A stretch of 64,000 bases of DNA. Origin: Asterias amurensis. Lineage: Eukaryota; Echinodermata; Asteroidea; Forcipulatida; Asteriidae. The notes under the pieces are model-generated. The model made no database searches, had not been told where the DNA came from, and worked only from the letters and a program-made list of their open reading frames with translations. The stretch is taken from contig NC_092656.1 in assembly GCF_032118995.1 (NCBI RefSeq), positions 21,968,965-22,032,964 of the forward strand. Direction: 5' to 3'. Of this stretch, positions 10,867-22,300 are shown piece after piece. The position numbers were made by a program, and so were the translations under genes. How positions within the stretch are numbered: position 1 is the first letter of the stretch; each line of letters opens with the position of its first letter.

Positions 10867-13800
10867 CCTCAAACTTTGGCTGAAAAAGTGTACAAGTGCA
10901 CAAGCCTTGTATATTTGTCAAATTTTTTGCTGAAAAGTGTACAAGGCTATAGCCTTGTATATTTGTCAAATTTTTTGCTGAAAAGTGTACAAGGCTATAG
11001 CCTTGTATATTTGTCAAATTTTTTGCTGAAAAGTGTACAAGGCTATAGCCTTGTATATTTGTCAAATTTTTTGCTGAAAAGTGTACAAGGCTATAGCCTT
11101 GTATATTTGTCAAATTTTTTGCTGAAAAGTGTACAAGGCTATAGCCTTGTATATTTGTCAAATTTTTTGCTGAAAAGTGTACAAGGCTATAGCCTTGTAT
11201 ATTTGTCAAATTTTTTGCTGAAAAGTGTACAAGGCTATAGCCTTGTATATTTGTCAAATTTTTTGCTGAAAAGTGTACAAGGCTATAGCCTTGTATATTT
11301 GTCAAATTTTTTGCTGAAAAGTGTACAAGGCTATAGCCTTGTATATTTGTCAAATTTTTTGCTGAAAAGTGTACAAGGCTATAGCCTTGTATATTTGTCA
11401 AATTTTTTGCTGAAAAGTGTACAAGGCTATAGCCTTGTATATTTGTCAAATTTTTTGCTGAAAAGTGTACAAGGCTATAGCCTTGTATATTTGTCAAATT
11501 TTTTGCTGAAAAGTGTACAAGGCTATAGCCTTGTGTACTTGTCAAATTTTGGCTGAAAAATGTACAAGGCTATAGCCTTGTGTTCATGTCAAATTTTGGC
11601 TGAAAAGTGTACAAGGCTATAGCCTTGTGTACTTGTCAAATTTTTGGCTGAAAAGTGTACAAGGCTATAGCCTTGTGTACTTGTCAAATTTTTGGCTGAA
11701 AAGTGTACAAGGCTATAGCCTTGTGTACTTGTCAAATTTTTGGCTAAAAAGTGTACAAGGCCTTGTGTACTTGTCAAATTTTTGGCTGAAAAGTGTACAA
11801 GGCAATTAGCCTTGTGTACTTGTCAAATTTTTTGCTGAAAAGTGTACAAGGCTATAGCCTTGTGTACTTGTCAAATTTTGGCTGAATAATGTACAAGGCT
11901 ATAGCCTTGTGTACTTGTCAAATTTTTGGCTGAAAAGTGTACAAGGCAATTAGCCTTGTGTACTTGTCAAATTTTTGGCTAAAAAGTGTACAAGGCCTTG
12001 TGTACTTGTCAAATTTTTGGCTGAAAAGTGTACAAGGCAATTAGCCTTGTGTACTTGTCAAATTTTTTGCTGAAAAGTGTACAAGGCTATAGCCTTGTGT
12101 ACTTGTCAAATTTTGGCTGAAAAGTGTACAAGGCCTTGTCAAATTTTTGCTGAAAAGTGTACCAGGCTATAACCCTACCTCCATGCTATAACCTTGTGTA
12201 CTTGTCAAATTTTGGCTGAAAAGTGTACAAGGCTATAGCCTTGTGTACTTGTCAAATTTTGGCTAAAAAGTGTACAAGGCTATAGCCTTGTGTACTTGTC
12301 AAATTTTTGGCTGAAAAGTGTACAAGGCAATTAGCCTTGTGTACTTGTCAAATTTTTTGCTGAAAAGTGTACAAGGCTATAGCCTTGTGTACTTGTCAAA
12401 TTTTGGCTGAAAAGTGTACAAGGCTATAGCCTTGTCAAATTTTTGCTGAAAAGTGTACCAGGCTATAACCCTACCTCCATGCTATAACCTTGTGTACTTG
12501 TCAAATTTTGGCTGAAAAGTGTACAAGGCTATAGCCTTGTGTACTTGTCAAATTTTTGCTGAAAAGTGTACCAGGCTATAACCTTGTGTACTTGTCAAAT
12601 TTTTTGCTGAAAAGTGTACAAGCTATAGCCTTGTGATGTGTACTTGTCAAATTTTGAGTAAAAAGTGTACAAGGCTATAGCCTTGTGTCTTTGTAAATTT
12701 TTTGGCTGAAAAGTGTACAAGGCTATAGCCTTGTGTACATGTCAAATTTTGGCTGAATAATGTACAAGGCTATAGCCTTGTGTACTTGTCAAAATTTGGC
12801 TGAAAAGTGTACAAGGCAATTAGCCTTGTGTACTTGTCAAATTTTTTGCTGAAAAGTGTACAAGGCTATAGCCTTGTGTACTTGTCAAATTTTGGCTGAA
12901 AAGTGTACAAGGCTATAGCCTTGTCAAATTTTTGCTGAAAAGTGTACCAGGCTATAACCCTACCTCCATGCTATAACCTTGTGTACTTGTCAAATTTTGG
13001 CTGAAAAGTGTACAAGGCTATAGCCTTGTGTACTTGTCAAATTTTTGCTGAAAAGTGTACCAGGCTATAACCTTGTGTACTTGTCAAATTTTTTGCTGAA
13101 AAGTGTACAAGCTATAGCCTTGTGATGTGTACTTGTCAAAGTTTGAGTAAAAAGTGTACAAGGCTATAGCCTTGTGTCTTTGTAAATTTTTTGGCTGAAA
13201 AGTGTACAAGGCTATAGCCTTGTGTACATGTCAAATTTTGGCTGAATAATGTACAAGGCTATAGCCTTGTGTACTTGTCAAAATTTGGCTGAAAAGTGTA
13301 CAAGGCAATTAGCCTTGTGTACTTGTCAAATTTTTTGCTGAAAAGTGTACAAGGCTATAGCCTTGTGTACTTGTCAAATTTTGGCTGAAAAGTGTACAAG
13401 GCTATAGCCTTGTCAAATTTTTGCTGAAAAGTGTACCAGGCTATAACCCTACCTCCATGCTATAACCTTGTGTACTTGTCAAATTTTGGCTGAAAAGTGT
13501 ACAAGGCTATAGCCTTGTGTACTTGTCAAATTTTTGCTGAAAAGTGTACCAGGCTATAACCTTGTGTACTTGTCAAATTTTTTGCTGAAAAGTGTACAAG
13601 CTATAGCCTTGTGATGTGTACTTGTCAAATTTTGAGTAAAAAGTGTACAAGGCTATGACCTTGTGTCTTTGTAAATTTTTTGGCTGAAAAGTGTACAAGG
13701 CTATAGCCTTGTGTACATGTCAAATTTTGGCTGAATAATGTACAAGGCTATAGCCTTGTGTACTTGTCAAAATTTGGCTGAAAAGTGTACAAGGCTTGTG

Positions 13801-14885
13801 TACTTGTCAAATTTTTTGCTGAAAAGTGTACAAGGCTATAGCCTTGTGATTTTGTACTTGTCAAATTTTGGCTAGAAAGTGTACAAGGCTATAACCTTGC
13901 GTACTTGTCAATTTTTTGGTTTGGCTGAAAAGTGTACAAGGCTATAGCCTTGTGTACTTGTCAAATTCTGGCTGAAAAGTGACCTGTCAAATTTTTGGCT
14001 GAAAAGTGTACATGGCTATAGCCTTGTGTACTTGCCAAATTTTGGCTGAAAATGTACATGTCAAATTTTGGCTGAAAAATTTACAAGGCCTTGTGTACTT
14101 TTAAAATTTTTGCTAAAAAAGTGTACAAGGCTATAGCCTTGTGTACATGTCAAATTTTGGCTAAAAAATGTATAAGGCCTTGTGTACTTGATATAGCCTT
14201 GTGTACTAAAAATGTACATGTCAAATTTTGGCTGAAAAGTGTACAAGGCTACATGTCAAATTTTGGCTGAAAAATGTACAAGGCTATAGCCTTGTGTACA
14301 TGTCAAATTTTGGCTAACAAATGTACAAGGCTATAGCCTTGTGTACTTCTCAAATTTTGGCTGAAAAGTGTACAAGGCTATAGCCTTGTGTACTTGTCAA
14401 ATTTTTGCTAAAAGGTGTACAAGGCTATAGCCTTGTGTACATGTCAAATTTTGGCTAAAAAATGTACAAGGCAAGTTTTGGCTAAGAGATGTACAAGGCT
14501 ATAGCCTTGTGTACTTGTCAAATTTTGGCTAAAAAGTGCACAAGGCTTTAGCCTTGTGTACTTGTTAAATTTTGGCTGAAAAGTGTACTTGTTAAATTTT
14601 GGCTGAAAAGTGTACAAGGCAAATTTTGGCTAAAAAAAAAGACAAGGCTATAGCCTTGTGTACTTGTCAAATTTTTGCTGGAAAGTGTACATGTCAAATT
14701 TTTGGCTGAAAAGTGTACAAGGCCTTGTGTACTTGTCAAATGTTTCGCTGAAAAGTGTACAAGGCTATATACATTGTAGCCTTGTGTACATGTCAAATTT
14801 TGGCTAAAAAATGTACAAAGCTATAGCCTTGTGTACATGTCAGTTTTGGCTAAAAAAGTTTACACGGCCTTGTGTACTTGTCATT
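10867..14885. repeat. 4-kb minisatellite of 48-bp palindromic units
   Basis: The core (about 10,905-11,530) is roughly 13 near-identical 48-bp units, each holding the perfect 20-bp palindrome TACAAGGCTATAGCCTTGTA followed by a TTTGTCAAATTTTTTGCTGAAAA-type spacer. From 11,530 to 14,885 units diverge: TTGTGTACTTG replaces TTGTATATTTG, and indels and half-units appear. A 489-bp higher-order block repeats, marked by AACCCTACCTCCATGC at 12,467, 12,956 and 13,445 (also at 12,171). Because 48 is a multiple of 3, the core is open on both strands as 16-residue repeats; this is a by-product, not a gene. Confidence 0.
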
Positions 14886-15594
14886 TTTTTTACTATTGTA
14901 AAATATGCTGCAAAGGAACAAGTTAGCATTATTTTGTTTTTTTTTATAGCTTCTTATTACATGTATTATCTACACCATGCACAGCTACAGACATTACTTA
15001 CAAATATTTATAATTGCATATATTATCAACTTTATTTTTGTTTTCAACAAAACAGTACATGTTGTTTCTTTCAAAACCATTGAAGATATACCTTGCATGT
15101 TCAAAGGATTGAAATCTTTCTGAAAATAAAACTGTGGTTATTTTCCAACCCCAAAAAAGAAAAAAAAGAAGAAAAGAATGCAATTTGAAGAAACAATGTA
15201 ACACATGCCATCAAGAATAACATCCAAAAGGTAGGGTCATCGTTGTTGTTTTCGTCAACGTAATGCTTATTGATTCTATATAGAAAGATACAATAAAAGT
15301 TGCATGTTAATATTTCAACTGAACATGTGTCTACTTGCTGATAAAGGAGGACAAAACTGTAACTCTCTTTTCACAAGAATGTTGAATGCATCCACATTTT
15401 AGCGAGGTGACAGCGGGTACCAACCGAATGTCTGGCTGAAGCATTCGCGGGAAAAAAAACTGTCAGAAATCTAAGAATCGAGAACAGATTCAAAATCAAC
15501 CTTTTTGGATGACAAACTATCCAAATCATATCACTTTAAAGGGAATCCGATCTCAGAATATGTTCATCACCAGCTGCAGTACTTATCACCAATT
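14886..15594. other. Intergenic, 3' of EFL1, no gene seen
   Basis: A+T-rich, no supported gene. It may contain the distal 3' UTR or poly(A) site of EFL1, but I could not single out a hexamer. Confidence 0.
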
Positions 15595-15815
15595 AAAGGA
15601 ACACGTCGACTAACACGGTCAGCCATTCATGTAAATGGCCGACCATGTTAGTTCGCAAAGTAAAAGGAAACCACACAATTTCGGTGCAAATTTGTGTGGA
15701 TCATTGTATTCTACTTTTCAAACATCTTTCCAACCATATGCATTTTATAGCAAACGGTTACAAACAGCTTTTTATAGACCAACTCGTCCGATCCAAGGCA
15801 ACGTGTCCCTTTAAG
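15595..15815. repeat. Family 4 element, one arm plus centre
   Basis: AAAGGAACACGTCGACTAACACGGTC followed by the arm that ends GATCCAAGGCAACGTGTCCCTTT. The left arm is largely deleted. Confidence 0.
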
Positions 15816-15933
15816 TTTTTAGAGTCTTTAGGTGACTATGACCCTATCTATAGAAACTACCCTGTACTATATTTCATCACTTACAGTGTACACATTACTA
15901 TAATATCTTCAAGCCCCCCCCCCCCCCCCCCCC

Positions 15934-16050
15934 GGTGTGTTCAACTGTTTTCTTGTTCCTGTACTGCTCTTACTGTCGTTGGATGACATTCATGCATTTT
16001 GACTGGTTTTATAATTGGCTTAATATTTCTTGACCAAGAAAGGAAGAGAT
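15934..16050 (-). pseudogene. Decayed tandem copy 1 of the EFL1 last exon
   Basis: Read on the minus strand, this stretch gives CMNVIQRQ, a stop, then EQYRNKKTVEHTG. It aligns with the true C-terminus [24 protein letters not shown] of EFL1 at 16,364-16,450. The copy runs into a poly-C tract at 15,917-15,933 and carries a stop, so it is not coding. It lies downstream of the EFL1 stop, probably in the 3' UTR or flank. Confidence 0.
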
Positions 16051-16192
16051 ACACTACTTATTTCTTCCTTCTTGGTGTGGTGAACCATTTTGGGGTCCAG
16101 GTATAGCCCCTCCGGTTGTCAGATGCCATTCATGCATTTTGACCGGCTTTGTTTCTTAATTCTCCAACAAAAAAGGCACTAATGAAGAGAGA
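16051..16192 (-). pseudogene. Decayed tandem copy 2 of the EFL1 last exon
   Basis: The minus strand reads CMNGI, a stop, then QPEGLYLDPKMVHHTKKEE, matching the EFL1 C-terminus [24 protein letters not shown]. Even the sequence around the normal stop (AAYAAGTAGTG) is kept. The repeated landmark CATTCATG lies 160 bp from that of copy 3 and 140 bp from that of copy 1. Confidence 0.
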
Positions 16193-16355
16193 TTCACAAC
16201 TTGTTCCTTCCTAGTTAGAGTTTGTTGTTCTTGAAGTATTGAACCGTTTTTTTCCCCATGTATGTCCCCTTTCAGTCATTAGATGCCATTCATGCAATTT
16301 CTTGGCCATTTATGGGTTTTACAATCGACTGAATAATTCACGATCAATAAAGGTA
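16193..16355 (-). pseudogene. Decayed tandem copy 3 of the EFL1 last exon
   Basis: The minus strand reads CMNGI, two stops, LKGDIHGEK, then with small slippage LQEQQTLTRKE. It aligns with the EFL1 ending [16 protein letters not shown]...[10 protein letters not shown]. It directly abuts the 3' end of the functional exon (stop at 16,364-16,366), and its CATTCATG landmark is 163 bp from that of the real exon. It is the closest and best preserved copy by position, but is clearly non-coding. Confidence 0.
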
Positions 16356-16363
16356 AAGATTCA

Positions 16364-19300
16364 CTACTTGTTTCTTGTCAGAGTTCTCTGCTTCTCGGCG
16401 TGTTCAACCGTTTTCTTCTCGATGTACAGCCCCTTCCGACGTCGGACGCCATTCATGTACTTCCTGGATTGATTTTCATAATCAGCTTTGTCGCCAAAAT
16501 GGAGGAGCTCCTCCTCGGTTGAGGGCTCCCAGAAGGGATCGCTCGGTACAACCTTGATGGAGAAAAAGAAACCAGATATGACATTTAATTAAGGAAAGGT
16601 TTCGCTTTGCAGCGATTTGACAATAATGAAATCAATGCAGAAAGGGCAACTTAATTAAAATCATTAGCCAACTCAAAAAGTCAAATATGATACGCTCTAC
16701 ATATTATACATATTTTGTGTTGCACGCACGCATTAATATGCAAATATTGACTAGAGAAACTAAGAAATGGCTTCTTTCGTCTGGCCAGCTGTGACCTCGA
16801 TTGCAACACAGTAGCTGTTGGACATGGACCTTGTGTCATTTAACATTTGATTCCTTGTTGCAAAAGAAGACTCAAGACGATTGGAACAGTAAAAACTACC
16901 ATCACTGTGAGGTTACCATTGCTTGCCCTAATTGCTTGTTATTTGCAAATTTATCCAACTTTGTATTGTCTTATTATAATGAATCCATTTTGAACTTATT
17001 TTGATTGTATTGTGATTGTAATTTTTAAGGATGGCCCATTAAAAATCATCTTTTGATGACACATAGTTACCGTCATGTTATTTGTAAATAAAGCTTTTAG
17101 TATTAATAATGTTACTACTCTACATAATGGTTTAATCTGCAGTATATTGCGCCACAGCACGTGTAATCCATTGCGTGGTGCTATGTAAAAGGAGTTGGTC
17201 TCATAATTCAAAATCGTAGCTCCACAATATCTTGCAAGAAAACACTGACTATTGAAGCGAACAGAGCCTCACCGAGCAACGAATATGAGCGCAATATAAG
17301 AAGCCACTATTACAATCCAGTTTGATTTTCCTGAGGTATCGACAGAGATATTGTACAATTATTGAGAAGTCATTTTAAGTAACTCTACGAATCTTGAAGG
17401 AAGGTTGATTGGCCTTCACGTGTGAGGAAATTGCACTAGGAAATCGGCCACTGAGTTATTACATCTTTTACGACCCCCCTCCCTGATCTGCCAATAATAT
17501 GTTCTAGTTGGCTTTTTGTGCTTCAGTTGGCAAATAGAGCAACAAATCAAGTAGAACAAGGGCATCCATGTTGTAAAGACTCCAGTCATTTTATGCACTA
17601 CAAATTATTGTTGTCTGTTGCTTTGACATCATTAAGTACAGTGGCGTTGCCTGTTGGACTTTCATTTCATTTCATTTATTAATTTACAGGTAAAAAATGC
17701 AAGTACAGACAATAAGAATGGTAAAGAAAACAAATACATGTACATACAATTAGGAGAGAGAACAAAAAAAGAAAGGCCTTCTTGACATACATGTAGCAGC
17801 GCCGAATCTAGGGTAACAGTTCAGGTCGTGGATTCAAATCTCACCCGAGTAATATGCCCGTGAATTTTTTTCACAGAACACAGGAAAGTACTGAGTATAT
17901 AAAACCAAATAATATTCTTTATCCCTGATGCAAAATTTAAAATCTGTTAAATTGTTGTAGAACCTGCTGCTAAAATATAGGATTTGAACTGCCTCTAGCT
18001 AATGGGCAATCTCGGTGGTCTAGTTGGTATGACATCTGGGCTAGATTGGCAAAGGTTGTGGGTTTGAATCCCACCCGTGTAATATGCCTGTGATTTTGTT
18101 CACAGAACTCAGGAAAGTACTGAGTAAACAGTGCTTACACACGTCGGTGTAAGGGGTAAAAAACAAACAACACTTAGATATCACTTGTTGTTTGCCGGTT
18201 TTTTTCCTTCCAGTATGGTAAAAATTGATTATAATTTTTTTTTTTTTTTTTAATTTTCTTCCTTGAGCCAGGAGATCTTACTCTTGTGATAATTTCTAAT
18301 ACTACCCTGGGAAAGGGGAACCCACGATGTCGTGATTTTTTGGGGGGTGTCATAATTGCATTGGATAAGCCACAATGTAAACAGGATAGCCTTGAGTGTG
18401 CATTGAGCGAGGACTCGCTGAAGTTTCATGGCTGAAGTTTCACGTCTGACATAACACCAAGTGACACTAATCAATCTTGAGTAATGAAATATTGTTTGAG
18501 ATTGTCAAGGCGCAAGAGGATTATATGTGATTTAGTCGCTAATCCTTCAATCAAATCAATTTTTTAATCACTTTTCCCTCCAGATGGAATCAGCGTCGAA
18601 ACTAAGGTAACATTGTAGAACAAAAAAAACAAAGGCCTTCTTGACATAGCAGCGCCGAATCTAGGGTAACAATTCAGGTCGTGGATTCAAATCTCACCTG
18701 AGTAATACGCCCGTGAAGGAATTCACAGAACACAGGAAAGTTTTTTTCTGTTAATTATGTTTATATTTCTGTTGTAATTGTAGTTTGTTGTCTTGTAAAG
18801 CACATAGAGATGTTTATTCATATTATGCGCTATATAAATGTAGTTTATTATTATTATTATTGTAGGGGGGGGCACAAGGGGGCATGGATATTAATTGGGG
18901 GCTCGTCCCCGACTCTGGAAAAGGTCCCTGAAAAAAAGAAACCCAATCTTTTAAAATTCTCATAATTTTTTTTGAAAATCTCCCTGATTGTGGAGACTCT
19001 TTCCCTTATAATGTTAAATGTAATTCTAAATATCCCTGATTGTTTTACGAAATGTCCCTGACTGCAAGATGAAAATGTTGGCAGCTCTTGATTGAAGGGT
19101 TTTGATACCTTTTGCAGATCAAATTTTTGATCTCACCTACTCACGTTGAGTTTGTAATATATTTACCTGTAGGCAGTACCTCAGCAAGTAGTATTTTAAA
19201 GCGAGGGTTTTATCTGTATTAAACCGTGTAAGTTGAGTGTAAATCTGAGGATGCTTATAATTTGTGTCGTACAAAAAGTTTGTACACAATCCGGTAGAAG

Positions 19301-22300
19301 TTTTCAAATTCAAAATTGTCATTTTTGATTCGCAAACGAACGAAATAAGCACAAGATGATTTCTTCCCTACCTCCCAATGACTGAAGAAGAGTTGGGGAC
19401 TGGCCGATCCGCTGGTCTTCTTGCGGATCTCTTCAGCAAAACCGAAGCTTTCTGCCACGGGGAGGGTCGCTGTGATGTCAAACACGGCTGAACCTTCTCG
19501 CATCTCCTCACGCTGGATGTTGCCATGCCTCCTTGAGACGACCGCATACATACGCCCTAGTGGTTTCATAAAGAGAAACGCACTTAATACACAACATTGT
19601 TACGCGCTTAATACAGTTGTTTCTAAACGCACATTCAGTATTTTCCTGCAAGGTATGTACACAATGTAAGACTTCGTTTGAATTATGAGACCTACTCACT
19701 TATCATTATTTATTTCCAGACAGGTTTTCAATTTTTTTTGATGAGATCCATTTGTGTAGCGCATTCAGCAGCAACTGCTAGAAACATTGGGGCAAACCAC
19801 TTCTCGGAATAATAAATATTTAACCGAGTTCTTTTACATGCATTACCCGATGACCAACTGCTTTATGACCCATCCACAAGGTTACATGTAAGTGTCTAGC
19901 TTATGTAACACAAGTGTCAATACCAGGACTTGAACCTACAATCTGCTTATCAGAAACAGCGGAGCTTGACATACCATAAAAACTTAAGTATTAGATTTTT
20001 TTAAATAATGATCAAGATAACAAACACAAAACATGTTAAAGGGTTTGATTCCTTTTGTAGATCAAACTTTGGGCCAAAACGTGAATCCCTACTCGGGCCT
20101 GTATGCTTCTTTTTTGAAAGGGCAAGGGCACCAAGGCATTTTCTCTTAGGCAAAGGGCACCCTATGAGGAAATAGTAAATTTCTACTGGAGCATTTCAAG
20201 GGCACCAAGGCAATGGCAAGGGGCAACGGAGGCAATCGCCTCCGTTGCCTCCGTGAAGTATCAGGCCTGCCTACTCATTGTGAATGAAATGTATGTAATA
20301 CAAGTTACCTGTAGGAGTTTCAAGTTCATCAGTCGTCAAGTTAAAAAAAAAAAAGGGAAATCACAGAACAATGTTTTCAGGAGAGTGGCGTAAATCCGTC
20401 GTACATGCTAAAATAGTTTTTTTTTAAATAATTTTACTCATTTCTAAAAAACTACAGCACCTCACCAAGTAATATTTTAAGGGAAACTTTCTACCATTAT
20501 TCTCTTCAAAAACCATGTAAGTTTAATGTAAATCTGTGGACGTTTGTATTTTAAGGCGTTCATAAAGTACCTAAACCCTTTTAAACATTTAAGGCAACAC
20601 GCTTACCGAGCACGTCAGCGGTTGCCTGAATATCACACTTGTACATGGCCGCCATGAGTCTCTGTGGTCTTATCTGGAATGCAATACGGCAACCCTCCTT
20701 CACGGTGGATATAATCTGACCAGATAACGGGCCGTAACCTCGGCTGGTAAAATGTGGCATCATCTCACTATTCATATCCGGTGATCCAATAAGTGGAGAA
20801 CTACAATCTGAAGCAAAACTCTTGGCTAGACCAGGTGAAGAAAGTTCTGGCATGATGTTCGACGTAGAGTCTACATTCCTCATAGGTATTGCAACATTTT
20901 CAGACTGCCTTGGGACAGTATCCTGAGATTCTACACCATTGTTGATTCGATTATTTACATCTTTGTCGGCTGGAAAAGTGAATTTGTTTGACTCGGTGCT
21001 TTCCTCAATGAGCCAGTTCTCGATCGCGAAGCACACCCCCATCATGGGTTCCTCGCAGAGAGGTCCCGAGAAGGTCGCCATCTGAAAACCGCTCACAACG
21101 CTGTTATCAAACAATCTCGGAGCGGCGTAATCCCTTGATACGTCCCCTTCATCCCCGCCCAGACACTGCCATATTGGCGTTCGATTATACCCGTCAATCC
21201 GATTCAACAACAGGTTCGGTCCGCAGCGCTTCGGTCCGAACGACCAGATTCGATCCACCGACCCACGCCATTTCTTCCCAGCATTTGCGAAGGCTGTTTC
21301 CAAATCCTCCCGGAACTCAAGTAGTTTCGCTAAAGCTTCCTCTGTGAGCTTCTCGCCGCCTTGTTCCTCACTTGTCTTCCCCGCCAACCACGCTGCCGAA
21401 ATCCTGTCCAGGATCTTAATGAGTTCCGTGTTTTCTTCCAGGAGTTTCGTCACCTCTTCGGGTAAGGGTAGCGCTCTCAACTTGAAGGTGCTCAACTTGT
21501 TTGCCGTCTTGATCGTCAGAGATCCGTCTTTTGAGATTTCACTTTCAAACTCGCTCACGGCAGATCTGGTTCGCTGGACCTGTATTTAAAAAGGATGACA
21601 AATATAGTGGGGAAAATAATCAAGTTCAAAATCTTCAAAAATACAGCTCAGGCAATTTTTGAATAGTTCAATTGTTTTAATGATGTATAAAGGTTGATGC
21701 ATAAAGGTTGACATTTTCGAAGGAATCTAAACAAAAATCTAACGAGTGATTTGCCAGTGGATTTTTCGGACAGAACTCAGGAAAGTAACAAGTACTTAAG
21801 GGTCAACAAACGAATAATATTCTTTCCTACCTGGTTGATGTCATCAATTGCCTCATTGACCATGTCCACCTTTGGAGGGATAATGATGGTCTCTCGGAAC
21901 GGAACGATCGGCTCGGAGACGTTGATCTCAATCTTGGCAAATCTACGAAAGGAGAGAAAGAGCTGGTCACATGTTTTCTGAGTTTATAAACCGACTTGAT
22001 CTGGGAGCACAAAGCTGATAAGTAGAACATGTTGCTTTGAAAACAACAAATGTCTTTGCTACAATGAGCATTATTGTATTATTAAAGCCATTGGACACTT
22101 TCTGAACAGAACAAAAATTAAAAGTTCACAGATTTACAAATAATTTACAGGGTTTACAGAAGGTAATGGTGAAAGACTTCCCTCAAAATATTATTCCATG
22201 AAATGCTTTACTATTTGAGAAAACATTAAAACAATTATCAATTATCGATATCGAGAATAACAGAGTTATTTTAAACACATGTCACGACACGGCGAAACGT

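Noticed and set aside
10829-11556. Two open frames of about 235 residues, one per strand, in the 48-bp array
   Set aside because: Both are perfect 16-residue repeats created by a 48-bp unit without stops; no start context, splice link or family supports translation.
10867-14885. CRISPR-like repeat-spacer layout
   Set aside because: The whole unit repeats, there are no unique spacers, and the DNA is eukaryotic.
16239-16472. Plus-strand open frame across the EFL1 last exon
   Set aside because: It is an antisense shadow of the EFL1 C-terminal exon and its decayed copy.
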